Assembly: GCA_902729315.2 (NCBI GenBank)
Contig: LR746265.1
Location: 6,311,892-6,375,891, forward strand
DNA: 64,000 bases
DNA from: Spirodela intermedia
Lineage: Eukaryota; Streptophyta; Magnoliopsida; Alismatales; Araceae
Direction of reading: 5' to 3'
In this document: positions 11,662 to 22,464 of the stretch, piece by piece
How the letters are laid out: the number at the start of each line of letters is the position of its first letter
Numbering within the stretch: position 1 is the first letter of the stretch
Made by a program: the position numbers and the translations under genes
The notes under the pieces: model-generated
Told to the model about the DNA's origin: nothing
Seen by the model: the letters and a program-made list of their open reading frames with translations, nothing else
Database searches by the model: none

Positions 11662-12154
11662 AACCATCGCCATCCCTGAGGAGACTCACCTCGCGCGGCT
11701 CACTTACCTGCACGCCTGCATCAAGGAGGCCCTTCGTCTGCATCCTCCTGCGCCACTTCTTCTCCCACGCTGTGCCATCGACACCTGCGAGATCATGAGC
11801 TACACCATCCCCAAGAACTGCACCATCATGGTGAACGCTTGGGCCATCGGACGGAACCCAGAGATCTGGAAGGACCCTCTAAGCTTCTCGCCGGAGAGGT
11901 TCCTGAACTGCTCAGTGGACTACAAGGGTATAGATTTCGAGTTCGTCCCTTTCGGAGGGGGCATGAGGGCGTGCCCGGGAATATCCATGGGTGTCCGTGT
12001 GTATCAGTTGGTGGTGGCGACGATGGTGCACAACTTCGACTGGCTCCTCCCCGGCGGTAAGCAACGCAGCGAGCTGAACATGGACGAGAAACTCGGTCTG
12101 GTTTTGGAGAGAAAACAGCCCTTGGTTTTGATTCCGAAGCCTCTAGTGGGATAG

Positions 12155-14795
12155 TTCTTGTTCTATCAACCTTCAACTACCCCTCACAGTGAGGATGTGG
12201 CTTTCCATTTCCTCTTCCTCCAAACCGATCTTCTCCTCGATATTGAGTTTGTACCACCCCGTCAGTTAGGTGTCCACAAGTCGGTCAACTGTTGTTCCTC
12301 GTTGTTTTATTTCAGCAACCCAGAGGTAGCCGGCGATTTAAATGCTCCCACTTTCATACTATTCATGGTCTTAGGGGGGGCAGTAATTAATGTTCGTCCG
12401 GGTTTTTCCTTCTCCCGGGGGTTTGGCAGTTCACAACTCGATCGATTTCCAACGCCCCACTTTTTCGATTTCTACTTGATCTCTTGGATCCCCAAACGGT
12501 CTCCGTTCATCCGTCGCTCTCGCTCTTCTCTACTTTGGCTGTCCTTGAGAACGATGGAGTCAGTGGTGAGCTTCATCTCCGTCATCCATTTCTGAAAGGG
12601 GAAGAGCCAACTTACGGAGGGAGGGTGTTTCGCTCCAAAATGCCCAGATCTTTTCGTCGAACAAGGGGGGGGGGGGGGGGGTTGCGAAGACGCCGAGCGG
12701 CCTTGCTTGGTTGGAATGGATCGAATGGCCAGGGAAGAACCCCTCGTCTCCCGTTCACTGGTCCAGGAACGTGCTCATGTCACTGCTTGCGAGTGGCCTC
12801 GAAAGAACCTCGTTTTCCCTTCAGACGCCACGGAACGTCTCTGTTACGTCCTTCCCCCGGGACAATTCGAGGGCATCGTCGTCCGTAGATTACACATTCT
12901 GAATCTCAATAATCTTCAGGACCACCGCGACTTCATCCCCCAGCTGCCTCGTCGGGCATGCCGACTAGCTTTCCAGCAGCCTACTTGTAACGTGGCCTTC
13001 TTCTCCCCTTCAGCCTTCCTTCTGGTCGTTCTTTATCAAGAACAAAGTTTTTAAGGCATATAAAATCACTGGCGCATAATTCTAGATGTCTTCAAAATTT
13101 GTGAAAACAGTTCGAGAGTTTAAACGTTAGGCATATAAAAATTCCTGTGATGAGTAGATTGAAATTTTCTCATCTGTAGGCGTTGCCCATCAATGGAGTT
13201 ATCAACGTAATCAATTTGTCATTAATATTTCTTTAATGATTTTCCGAAACAGACATGGTAGATTTTAGTTCGGTGTTTTCAATTTATTGAATAAAAAATA
13301 TCTAAAGATCTTAATGACGGCTACAAGCTGATAGGGATGTTTTACCGCCTACATCATACTTTATATCCCGGAAATCAAGCCAACAATTAACTTCAATAAA
13401 TACGGGGTCGAGTTCATCCTCACTAAACTAAGGCTGTCGTTGTTCCACCCTTCTCCACTCCTCTTCCTCCTCTAGAATAAATCGTTGGCCTAAAGAATGA
13501 AGATCTTGCTCAACCATATTCATTTATAGTGATTGACCGCCTCCCCTACTCTTCTTTCGTCACCTGGCAACCGCTTTATGCTACTCTTTCCGACATTGTT
13601 AAAGATGACAGACAGACCCTTTAGTTATCTTCGCGAATGAAGGCCTCATTGTGTGGTCTTGTTGGCATGATGCACATTAGCCACCACGACCAGACATCTT
13701 ACATTAGCCACAACCAGTCTGAAGTATCTGGACAGTTAGTAAACTAATTACTAATATCTTCATTGATTAATTGGTTCATATTTCAGACTAATTGGTGAAG
13801 AAGGTAGATATTACAACAAAAAAGGATAAAACATAAACGCTCACATCGTTAGCCATCATGGAGATGGAGCAAGTGTATAATATTGTCAGAACATAGGGTA
13901 TGCAAGTATTTACTATCTACCATTCTATAATTCGCACACTTACTATTTTATTCATGATGCATAAACTAGATTGGACACCCGAGTACGCATTCAATTAGCA
14001 TTAAGTGCTAATATTGTTAGCATTAAGTCGGATAAAACAATCTAGTTTCTAGAGTGATTCAACATGTCTAGTGCAACAAAAGATTGTATCCTGGACAAAA
14101 AATGAAAGCAAAAAAAATGGAAAATCGAGCATTTTTTTCCCTCAAAAATTAGAAAATCAAATGGCAAATCCTGGACAAAAGATTCAACATTGGCGTCATT
14201 CCGCCTTTTTTTTTTTCATTTTTTTTAATGGGTTATAGTTTTTTGTGCCGCCGCTCTCCTCTCCAAAATCCACCATGCTTTGATTGTCTTGCTAAACAAG
14301 GGATTAGCGCTTGACTCGAGCTCAATGAGATTTTTTATTTAATTTTGTTTAAAAAGAGCCATATCCCTTCATTTAATTGCATTTAATTAACATGAGGCAT
14401 CCTTTAAAAAAAGCCTCCTCTAAAAACACATATGAGAACGTTCTTGATGCAAATGTCATCAAAGATTAGCGAGATTGAACCCAGTTTCCGACTGCGAGCG
14501 GATACATGATCCATCAAAGTTCTTCTGAGATTGAATCACAACCGACCATATGACTCGTAGATGGACGAAAAGAATCAATAAATAAGACTAATAATGCACA
14601 AGTTCTTCTGAGATTGCCTGAGATCTTGTCTCTAAAATCCTCTCTAGTATGGTCAATGTCGAGCCTTCCCGGTGATGAGAGAGGCTCGAAAGAAACCAAA
14701 GAATGAAAGAATGTAAGAAATAACAGCTGGCCTAGAAATATAGAAAGAACCGCTTGTCTGAGACGTGTGGAAGAATGGCTGTTGACCCCGCCCCA
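12155..14795. other. Intergenic region between P450 and GRAS gene
   Basis: About 2.6 kb lies between the converging 3' ends. 12155-13050 is of mixed composition with a run of 18 G residues near 12665-12682 and several short unrecognised ORFs; 13050-14500 is AT-rich. I see no coding similarity, RNA gene or transposon ends. Confidence 0.6.
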
Positions 14796-16724
14796 TCAGC
14801 CTGGCGGAGACCTGGAGGAGGTGGCGGCCGCCGTTTCGCATGGTGCCCATGCAGATACAGTGTATAATGGCTGATCCAGCCATCGGAGGGTGAGCCCGCC
14901 GCCGCCGTGTTCCCCTTGCTTCTCCAGGCCGTAGTTCTTGCAGGCGAACATTCGAAGGAGCATCTGGCTGAGGAGCCTCTCCCTCTCCCCAATGCCAGCA
15001 CACCTGAAGCCCCTCTCTTCCATCATCTTCCTCCACTCCCCGAAGACCTCGTGCCGCTCGACCCTTTCTCCGCCGTCGCCGGAGACAATGCTCCTGATCT
15101 CCCGAGCAAACATCTCTTCCACCTTGACCCTGGCAGGGCTCTCCATTGGCAGGCTAGAGTCCACCATGTCGAAGATGGCGGAGTAATACTGAAGCGAGGA
15201 GGAGAACCTCGTCTCCCACCTCGGATCGTTGTTGGCAGCCTCCTGCTCTGCCATGAGAACGATCTCCGGGTTTGTGCTCCGGATGAGACCGAGGAAATCT
15301 GTGAGGGCAGCTCCACTGTCGTCGTAGAGAAGCTTGTGCAACTGAAGGACGCAGTTCACCGCCACAGAATCCCTCTCCTTCACATGAAGCATCCAAAGCC
15401 TGACGTCCTCCAGCCTGTCCACCACCGCATGGAACTCGAACGGCAGATCCAGGGCCTCTGCGAACGCTGCTAGCCTGGCCCCCGTCTCCTGAAGCTCCTG
15501 CTTCGACTCACCGACCCCTGTGATCCTCACCTGCGCTGGAGGGTTCGGCCTGGAGGCCAGGCTCTGGAACAGGCTCGGCCATTGGAGGCCCTGCTTGATG
15601 TCGAAATCTATGATGTGGATCCTCTCCTTACCTTGGAACTCCCTCAGTAACCTCTCGTTGATGGTGAAGTAGATGAACTTGAGGACCGGGCTGACACCGT
15701 TCAGAACGCGGAGTGCCGTTGTGTTGTCGTCTTCCATGCGATCCAGGAGCTCCCTCCTCGGAGCTATGGAGAATATGTGGGGCCAGAGCTTTACGACTCG
15801 GAGGACCAGGGCCTCGGTGAAGTATGCCGCCACCCGGTGGAGGGTCGAACCCACAGGAGATGCTAGCTCGCCTAATCTACCGAGGAAGAAGGTTGTCGCT
15901 TCGTGATTTCGGGAGCCAATAGATTCTACGCAGGATGTGAGTAAGTTCACCAGCTCAAGACCCTGGCGCACCAGCTTCGTGGCGTCGCCGCTGTCTCCCG
16001 GTACCACTTCTCCGGCTTCCCTTGCATGCGGGTAGTCGGAGGAATTCTCATTGAGATCAGGAGATGAGCTTCGGGAGCCGGAGGAGGAACCTGAGTCCGA
16101 TTTGACCTTCTGCTTTGATCCATCGCTGGTGCTCCCTTCGGCTTCAACTCTGTTTGCAACTGCTGCACTCGAACAAGGCAGAGATGGGAAGACGGCGACA
16201 CCGGGTAGGAAGAGGGGTCTTTCTTCCTCCATTGGGGGACGCTCAACGGCGTTGTTCGGAAACCAGCCGTCATCGCCGCCGCCAGGTAGCTGCTGCCTAT
16301 CGCTCCCGGTCTTCTTCCTCTTAATCCTTTCTTCGATTTGATCGTCAATGTAGGTCCACTCATGGAACCTCTTCAATCCCGGGGCATTCTTCTCCCAGTA
16401 GGCTCCCTCAACCTCCCGCCTGGATTCCCATGAGGCCCCATTGGCGACGAGGGATGAGGAAGACGACGAAGGGGCTGCTGGGTTGTGCCTGAAAGAGCAG
16501 CCTCCCGTTGTCTCGATGGCTTTATCCAGAGAGAGCGTGATCCGGGGTCCCTCCTTCCGGGAGAAACTGCAAGGGAGATCCAGACGCTGGGTACTCATCT
16601 TTTGCTGGGAAGGATAGAGATCCTCCTGCACCTGCAGGTGGCAAGCTTGGAAAGGAACAGACGACGCTTCACTCCTCAATCGATGCCTCAGAGACAGCAA
16701 CGTCGAAGAGCACCCTGCCAACAT
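14796..16724 (-). CDS. SCL28: GRAS transcription factor, SCL28 / DLT (SMOS2) type
   Basis: A single intronless frame of 642 residues. The start MLAGCSSTLLSLRHRLRSEA and the downstream block MSTQRLDLPCSFSRK are hallmarks of the SCL28/DLT clade. Residues about 60-245 are low-complexity and serine-rich, with a basic stretch near residues 131-139. The GRAS domain fills about 248-630: leucine heptad I, the VHIID motif (IHIIDFDIKQG, about residues 369-379), then PFYRE and SAW regions ending WLDQPLYTVSAW. In Arabidopsis SCL28 acts with MYB3R factors in G2/M control of cell size; in rice DLT/SMOS2 acts in brassinosteroid responses and tillering. A CT microsatellite lies about 120 bp upstream of the start, in the probable 5' UTR. 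The symbol follows the clade; orthology was not tested. Confidence 0.95.
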   Translation of the reverse strand: MLAGCSSTLLSLRHRLRSEASSVPFQACHLQVQEDLYPSQQKMSTQRLDLPCSFSRKEGPRITLSLDKAIETTGGCSFRHNPAAPSSSSSSLVANGASWESRREVEGAYWEKNAPGLKRFHEWTYIDDQIEERIKRKKTGSDRQQLPGGGDDGWFPNNAVERPPMEEERPLFLPGVAVFPSLPCSSAAVANRVEAEGSTSDGSKQKVKSDSGSSSGSRSSSPDLNENSSDYPHAREAGEVVPGDSGDATKLVRQGLELVNLLTSCVESIGSRNHEATTFFLGRLGELASPVGSTLHRVAAYFTEALVLRVVKLWPHIFSIAPRRELLDRMEDDNTTALRVLNGVSPVLKFIYFTINERLLREFQGKERIHIIDFDIKQGLQWPSLFQSLASRPNPPAQVRITGVGESKQELQETGARLAAFAEALDLPFEFHAVVDRLEDVRLWMLHVKERDSVAVNCVLQLHKLLYDDSGAALTDFLGLIRSTNPEIVLMAEQEAANNDPRWETRFSSSLQYYSAIFDMVDSSLPMESPARVKVEEMFAREIRSIVSGDGGERVERHEVFGEWRKMMEERGFRCAGIGERERLLSQMLLRMFACKNYGLEKQGEHGGGGLTLRWLDQPLYTVSAWAPCETAAATSSRSPPG

Positions 16725-16837
16725 CCTCTATGTTCTTCCAGTTCTTCAGCTTGGTTTTCTTCTTCCTCCAAATCGATTACCCTGCTTCCTTCCTGTTTCT
16801 CCTCTACGGCTAAAGAATCACCCTACTCCACACACTC

Positions 16838-16843
<6 letters not shown>

Positions 16844-16889
<46 letters not shown>
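16844..16889. repeat. (CT)n microsatellite upstream of the GRAS gene
   Basis: About 23 CT units, read as GA on the gene's strand. It lies about 120 bp upstream of the SCL28-like start codon. Confidence 0.92.
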
Positions 16890-16891
<2 letters not shown>

Positions 16892-19269
16892 CAAGCCCCC
16901 CCGCGACTCCTCTATCTATAGCTCTCTGTCTCCAAGAAGAAGTACAAAATACACCATTAACAGATGTTACCAGTGAAAGAATCTGAATCTCAGAACGCAG
17001 AAAAATGAATGCAAAGGGAGGATTTCGGAGAAGCAGAGACGGATGATGGCAGGGGAGAACGAATATCTATAACGACAACGAATGATTCCTAAAGACGTTA
17101 ATACAAAAGAATGAAAGAATATTGAAGGGAAAGAATCGATTTCAAAACATGACTGAAAAGGAGGACGATCACCAGCGAACCAGAAACCCAGAAGAACCCT
17201 CCGATCGGAAACCCCAGGAAACCCACAGGCACTCTCCCCCTGCTGAAACTCCGGCAGCCCTCAGCAGATCGAAACCACGGACGCGACCTTGTTCCCTCCT
17301 CCACCCTCCCTCCATTATCCGCTTGAGGAGCGAAGAGAAAGAAAAAAGCGAGCACTCAATCTCCACAAACTCATCGGAGACTATAGATCATCGGAAAAAT
17401 CAGAGCAGAACGAAACCCAGGCCTTCTCTACCGCTCCCTCGCCTTCTACCCCTCTCCTCCCTCCCTCCCTCCCTCCTCCTCTTCCTCCTCCTCCTCCTCC
17501 TCCTCCTCCTCCCCCTCCGCCCTCCGCCCTCCTCCTCATCCACCCCCGCCCATGGTTGCCCTGCGTCGCCTCTCCTCGCCTCCCGATGCCCTCCCTCCAA
17601 AACCCAGTTCCTCCCAAAATCCTCTGCCCCCCCCCTACCCGAGCTTGGCGAAACTCGGATCTGACAGTCTCTTCGGGTTACGGGCAAGTAAACGGTCGAC
17701 TCGCCTAAGGGAGCCCCTCGCGGAATCCCCCCATGTGCACCGTCGGATGAGGATCCCACGGGAGGGGCGCCGGTCAATATGACCGTTGGCTATTGTCAAC
17801 ATGAACGTTAGATCGTACGCAGCCGTGATTCCTTTTCCCTCACGTGCGCGCCTCAGTCCTCATGACCGTTGCCCAACCCTTTCCGAAAATCACCCGAATC
17901 CCCGGCTCGTTGCTCTTTTGATGACGTGGCCGGCTCTCCCGCATCTACGAATTATAAAAATGAAAAGTAGGTTTAAATCTGGAAATATAGCATGTATAAT
18001 AATAAGTTATCTACTCGATGTCATGCTGCTCATCTCTAATTTAATTTATTAAGTCATTAATTAATTAATTTTAAAAATAATTATCACAAAAAAAATTAAT
18101 AGAAATTTCATCTCCTTACTATTCTGAACCAAAAAACTCCAGAACTTTTCTTAAATGTTCTACATTAAATTAAATTTATTGGCCATAATTATTAAATAAG
18201 TTAATTAAAATAGGTTCTCATAAATTTCCATGCTGAGTTTAAACCCTACGGTAAAAGACAATTAATTAATATTTAATTCATTTACATATTTGGAGGATAA
18301 GTGATCGTTTAGGTATGTCCTCCTGCCGCCGTCCTACTGTCGAGATATCTCTATTGGACCGAGGTCGATTAAAATTGGGCCATATTCAGCGAACGTATCA
18401 AGGAGCCGACACGGGGACGGCCCACTGACTACATGAAGACCATGATGGGCCGTAACCGAGTGAGCTTGTCAAATCAACACCTCCCATCGCCACCAACCGG
18501 CCACCTCCTGCACACACACTCCATGAGAAAGATGGCAGCCGTAGCAGGTTTCATGTCCGACGCCACCTCTCTCTCTCACTCTCTCTCCCTCTCTCTCTCT
18601 CTCTCTCTTCCCCTTCCTCCCTATCTCCCTGTCTCCCTCTCTCTCTCTCCCTTCCTTCCTGTGTGTCTCTATCTTTCTCTCTCTCTCTCAGTACACACAG
18701 AGGTATATATTATGATATTATGTGTTATATATTATCATAATTTGCGTCGTATGTTCACAAGTAAATATATACTGTCGAAAATTGAGGAGATTCTAAGCGA
18801 GGAAGATGAATTCGGATTATCACTCCATTATCTTGTTTGAGTCTTCTGGGAATTAAGAAGTTGTGGAGATCTGCATACCATTGAGGAAAGTAAGAACCAT
18901 CAACATAGAAAATTATATATATTCACATTTTCTAATCTCGTGTATGGTTGAATATATCGGAGTTATTTTTTTCCCATAAAATTAGGTTCAGACGCCGTTC
19001 GTGATTGCAAGTCAACTCGTGGAAAATCTGTGGGGCCTTTATTTTGTGAAAAGATCTTATCGAAAGTTACAGTCTGTGGCCAGCTGCGAAGTTCCTAACT
19101 AGGTTGGATTTCTTTCTTTCTATTTATTGATTTAAAGCCTCACAGCTTGTTGTGAAGGCGGCTCTTAAAGATAACCAAATGCTGATTAACGTGCGTATCT
19201 CCAGTTCAATTCTCAATCGTGCCTTTGCCACGCGTTACTAATTCTGGTTCCGTTGCACTATATTACCCC

Positions 19270-19272
<3 letters not shown>

Positions 19273-19330
<58 letters not shown>
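19273..19330. repeat. (GA)29 microsatellite immediately upstream of the PMT start
   Basis: An uninterrupted run of 29 GA units that ends 12 nt before the ATG at 19343. It is therefore almost certainly in the 5' UTR. Confidence 0.95.
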
Positions 19331-19334
<4 letters not shown>

Positions 19335-19342
19335 GGGAAGCC

Positions 19343-21790
19343 ATGGCGGGCGGGGTAGGCAGTGCTCCCCGCTCCCGGGCATGGAAGCTCTACTCTCCTT
19401 ATGGGAAGTACACTAGCATCCTCTCCGTCTTCCTCCTTTCTCTCCTCTGCGCCTTCGCTTACTTTCTCGGCAGACGCCAGGATGCCCGAGGCGCCGTCGA
19501 TGGCTACCCCGCCGTCGTCTCCTCCGCCGCTTGCTCCCCCGGCAACGGAACCGGCCCCCTCCGCCCTCCTTCCTCCCCTGTCGGAAGCCTCGACTTCTTG
19601 GCCCACCACGCCGCCGACGCCGCCTCCGCACCGCCCATGCTGGAGTACGCCGCCTGCGACGCCAAGTACAGCGAGTACACCCCCTGCGAGGACCGGGAGA
19701 GGTCTCTCAAGTACCCGAGGGAGCGGCTGGTCTACCGCGAGCGGCACTGCCCGGGGAAGGAGGAGCTCCTCAAGTGCCTGGTGCCGGCGCCCCGGGGGTA
19801 CCGGCGGCCGTTCCCCTGGCCGGCCAGCCGCGAGGTAGCTTGGTTCGCCAACGTGCCTCACCGGGACCTCGCCGTGGAGAAGGCGGTGCAGAACTGGATC
19901 CGGGTCGACAGCGACAAGTTCCGGTTCCCCGGCGGCGGTACGATGTTCCCCCGCGGCGCTGACGCCTACATCGACGAGATCAGCGAACTGATCCCGCTGC
20001 GCGACGGGTCCATCCGCACCGCCGTTGACACGGGCTGCGGGGTGAGTCGGGCATCTCTCTCCCCGGTCATCTTCTTTCCTCGCCCATCCTCTTTTCTTTT
20101 CCATATTTGGAAGGTGCCGTCAAATCGGGAGGGGCTGCGGGGCCATGGGCGTCGTCGCAGTTGTTTCCTTTCTGGTCAGGGAAAGATCTCCGCGATGGCG
20201 TATCTGAAGGATATCCGCCGGAGGACGACGGGAAACTGATTCTTACGTCGGGGAATAGCGAAAGGGAGTCAACCCCGTTGCGGCCTTCCGAGTCTCTGTG
20301 GTGATGAAGTCGGTGGATGTTGCAGGTGGCGAGCTGGGGGGCTTACCTTCTGTCACGAAACGTCCTCGCCATGTCCTTCGCTCCAAGGGACACCCACGAG
20401 GCGCAGGTGCAGTTCGCGCTGGAGCGCGGCGTCCCCGCCATGATCGGCGTCATGGCCTCCCAGCGGCTCCCCTACCCCGCCAGGGCCTTCGACATGGCAC
20501 ACTGCTCCCGCTGCCTCATCCCCTGGCACCTCCATGGCGGACAGTTCTTGATTGAGGTGGACCGGATACTCCGCCCCGGGGGTTACTGGGTCTTGTCGGG
20601 GCCCCCCATCAACTGGAAGACCCACTGGAGGGGCTGGCAGAGGACGCAGGATGACCTCCGAGCCGAGCAGGACGTCATTGAAGACGTCGCGAGGAAGCTC
20701 TGCTGGAAGAAGGTCAAGGAGAGGGGCGACATCGCCATCTGGCGGAAACCCACCAACCATGTACACTGTGGGATCACCCGGAAGCTCTTCAAGTCCCCGC
20801 CGTTCTGCTCGGCTTCGGCGAGCCCTGATGCCGCCTGGTACGTCCGAATCTCCATGGTGCAGATCCGGTAATCACAGCGATTGACTCGGAGCGCTCCCCC
20901 TCGTCAGGTACACGAAGATGGAGACTTGCATAACCTCCCTGCCGGAGGTTGCGGACCTGCGCGAAACTGCCGGCGGGGAGCTGAAGAATTGGCCGGAAAG
21001 GTTGACGGCGGTGCCGCCGAGGATCAATAGCGGCAGCATAAGCGAGGTGACGGCGGAGACCTTCCTCGAGGACTCCGAGCTGTGGCGGCGGCGGCTCGGA
21101 TTCTACAAGACCCTCGTCAACCAGCTCGGGAAGCCCGGCGGGTACCGCAATCTGCTCGACATGAACGCCCACCTCGGCGGGTTCGCCGCCGCGCTTGCCG
21201 GAGACCCTGTGTGGGTCATGAACGTGGTGCCTCCGGCGGGCGTCGACACCCTGGGCGTCGTCTATGAGCGCGGACTCATTGGAACCTACCATGACTGGTG
21301 AGCCCAGAAAACCAAACCCATTAAAATTTTGGAGATGATTATGAAACCCATTAAAATTTTCTCCTGATTATCTCCGCGCTCGCCGCAGGTGCGAGGCCAT
21401 GTCGACGTATCCGAGATCGTACGACCTCCTCCACGCAGGCTCGGTATTCACGTTGTATAGAACCAGGTGAGCTCCTCTGGAAGCGAAAGCCGTACGGCTG
21501 GCTTGTCCTTCTTCCTCCTGACTGGGCCTGCTCCGCGTCTCAGGTGCGATATGGAAGACGTCCTGCTGGAGATGGACAGGATCCTGCGGCCGGACGGGGC
21601 GGTGATCTTCAGGGACGACGTGGACGTCCTGGTGAAAATCAAGAGCCATACGGACCGCATGAGATGGGAGAGCCAGATTATGGACCCCGAGGGCGGCCCC
21701 CTGCAGAGGGAGAAGATCCTGCTGGCGGTGAAGCAGTATTGGACGGCAGCCGATCCGCACGAGAAAGAGATTGGTCAACCATCCGCGTGA
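19343..21790 (+). CDS. Probable methyltransferase PMT15/16/18-like (QUA2 family)
   Basis: The model has five exons: 19343-20041, 20326-20837, 20908-21297, 21389-21466 and 21544-21790. All are GT-AG, totalling 1926 nt and 641 residues. A short cytosolic N-terminus is followed by one membrane anchor (about residues 23-43), giving a type II Golgi protein, then a low-complexity stem and the putative SAM-dependent methyltransferase region. Motifs seen are [10 protein letters not shown], the SAM loop VDTGCGVASWGAY formed across the first intron, [25 protein letters not shown], and in the second half [15 protein letters not shown] and [17 protein letters not shown]. The family methylesterifies pectin homogalacturonan in the Golgi. 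Subgroup 15-18 is by resemblance. Exon GC content is very high. A 17-bp direct repeat lies in intron 3. Confidence 0.95.
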
Positions 21791-22464
21791 AAAGACTAGA
21801 GATCGTCTGCCTACGGAATCAGTTGCCCAGTGCTGCCAGCCGCACAGAGAGACATAGCGAGAGAGAGAGAGAGAGAGAGAGAGAGGACGCTGTAGCCGAG
21901 AGTCAGAAGCGATCCCCAAAAAGCATCTTATATCTCTCTAGACATAAAAGTCAACTCAACCATTTCCCTCGCGAGGGCGGTCGCCCTTTACCGGTGGGTC
22001 TTCCAGGGGCAGACGGGGGTAGGAGAGAGAAGTCAACGAGGAAACCTACCAGTGTCAGATTCCCACGACTAAAACCATAAGATCGCAAGGAAGATGATGG
22101 CCTATAAAAATTGTATGAAATGAAATAATCCAGTCTGATTTCTGAAACAACCCCAGCCATCAGAGGCATCCATGTATACGGCCGCCTAGCCAAGCCAGCT
22201 CCATTGTGGCAGCTGACACGTTTCCCTTCAAGAAAATAAGCTTTAAGCGCCAAAACCCCTCACTACGGAATACTATCAACGACCATTGAAAGGGGTTACC
22301 AGCGTTGACGACGGCGGCGGCGACGACGACGACGACGATGATGAACGGTCCTCCCAACATCTCCCACCTGCTCTGTTTCCCATATACAACGTTGACTTCA
22401 CTAGAGAAGAGAGAACACTATCCGAGCTTCTGGTTTATTGACAAATGTTCAGAGGACGGCGCTG
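21791..22464. other. Spacer between converging PMT and PUX8-like genes
   Basis: Contains the 3' flanks of both genes, a GA tract at about 21859-21885 and a GAC-triplet stretch near 22310-22337. I see no gene. Confidence 0.7.

Larger units (their letters stand above)
5570..12154 (+). pseudogene. A-type cytochrome P450 (CYP71 clan), exon 2 split by a Copia retrotransposon
   Basis: Exon 1 is 5570-6439 (290 codons): an N-terminal membrane anchor, then the proline-rich hinge PPGPRPWP at about residues 30-37. A phase-0 intron (6440-6531) sits just before the I-helix motif DIFTAGSDTS, the usual A-type P450 intron position. Exon 2 starts at 6532, is interrupted at 6671, and resumes at 11662 after the element and the second target-site copy. 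It then carries the ExxR motif (KEALRLHPP) and the heme loop FGGGMRACPG, with the cysteine near residue 441. Without the insertion the two halves join in frame: 140 plus 493 nt, giving 500 residues with no stop or frameshift, which is full family length. Such enzymes are ER-anchored monooxygenases of specialised metabolism. The C-terminal half loosely resembles CYP76/CYP80, but the substrate cannot be inferred. As it stands the allele should be non-functional unless the element is spliced out. Confidence 0.92.
16725..19342. other. Divergent upstream region between SCL28-like and PMT genes
   Basis: About 2.6 kb. It contains the CT tract at 16844-16889, a long pyrimidine-rich block with TCC triplets (17440-17540), an AT-rich core (17940-18300), a CT-rich block (18566-18690) and the GA tract that abuts the PMT start. 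The long ORFs here are low-complexity translations of the simple repeats. Confidence 0.7.

Noticed and set aside
12484-13054. Overlapping ORFs downstream of the P450
   Set aside because: No recognisable domain, a poly-G run inside, and no splice-linked extension.
14907-15473. A 188-codon plus-strand ORF
   Set aside because: Antisense to the GRAS domain of the SCL28-like gene.
17381-17777. Gly/Arg-rich minus-strand ORFs
   Set aside because: Translation of the TCC/CCT simple repeat; no unique sequence.
19238-20104. A 288-codon minus-strand ORF
   Set aside because: It is the antisense shadow of PMT exon 1 plus the GA tract. GC-rich coding DNA has few stops on the other strand, and the plus-strand protein is clearly conserved.
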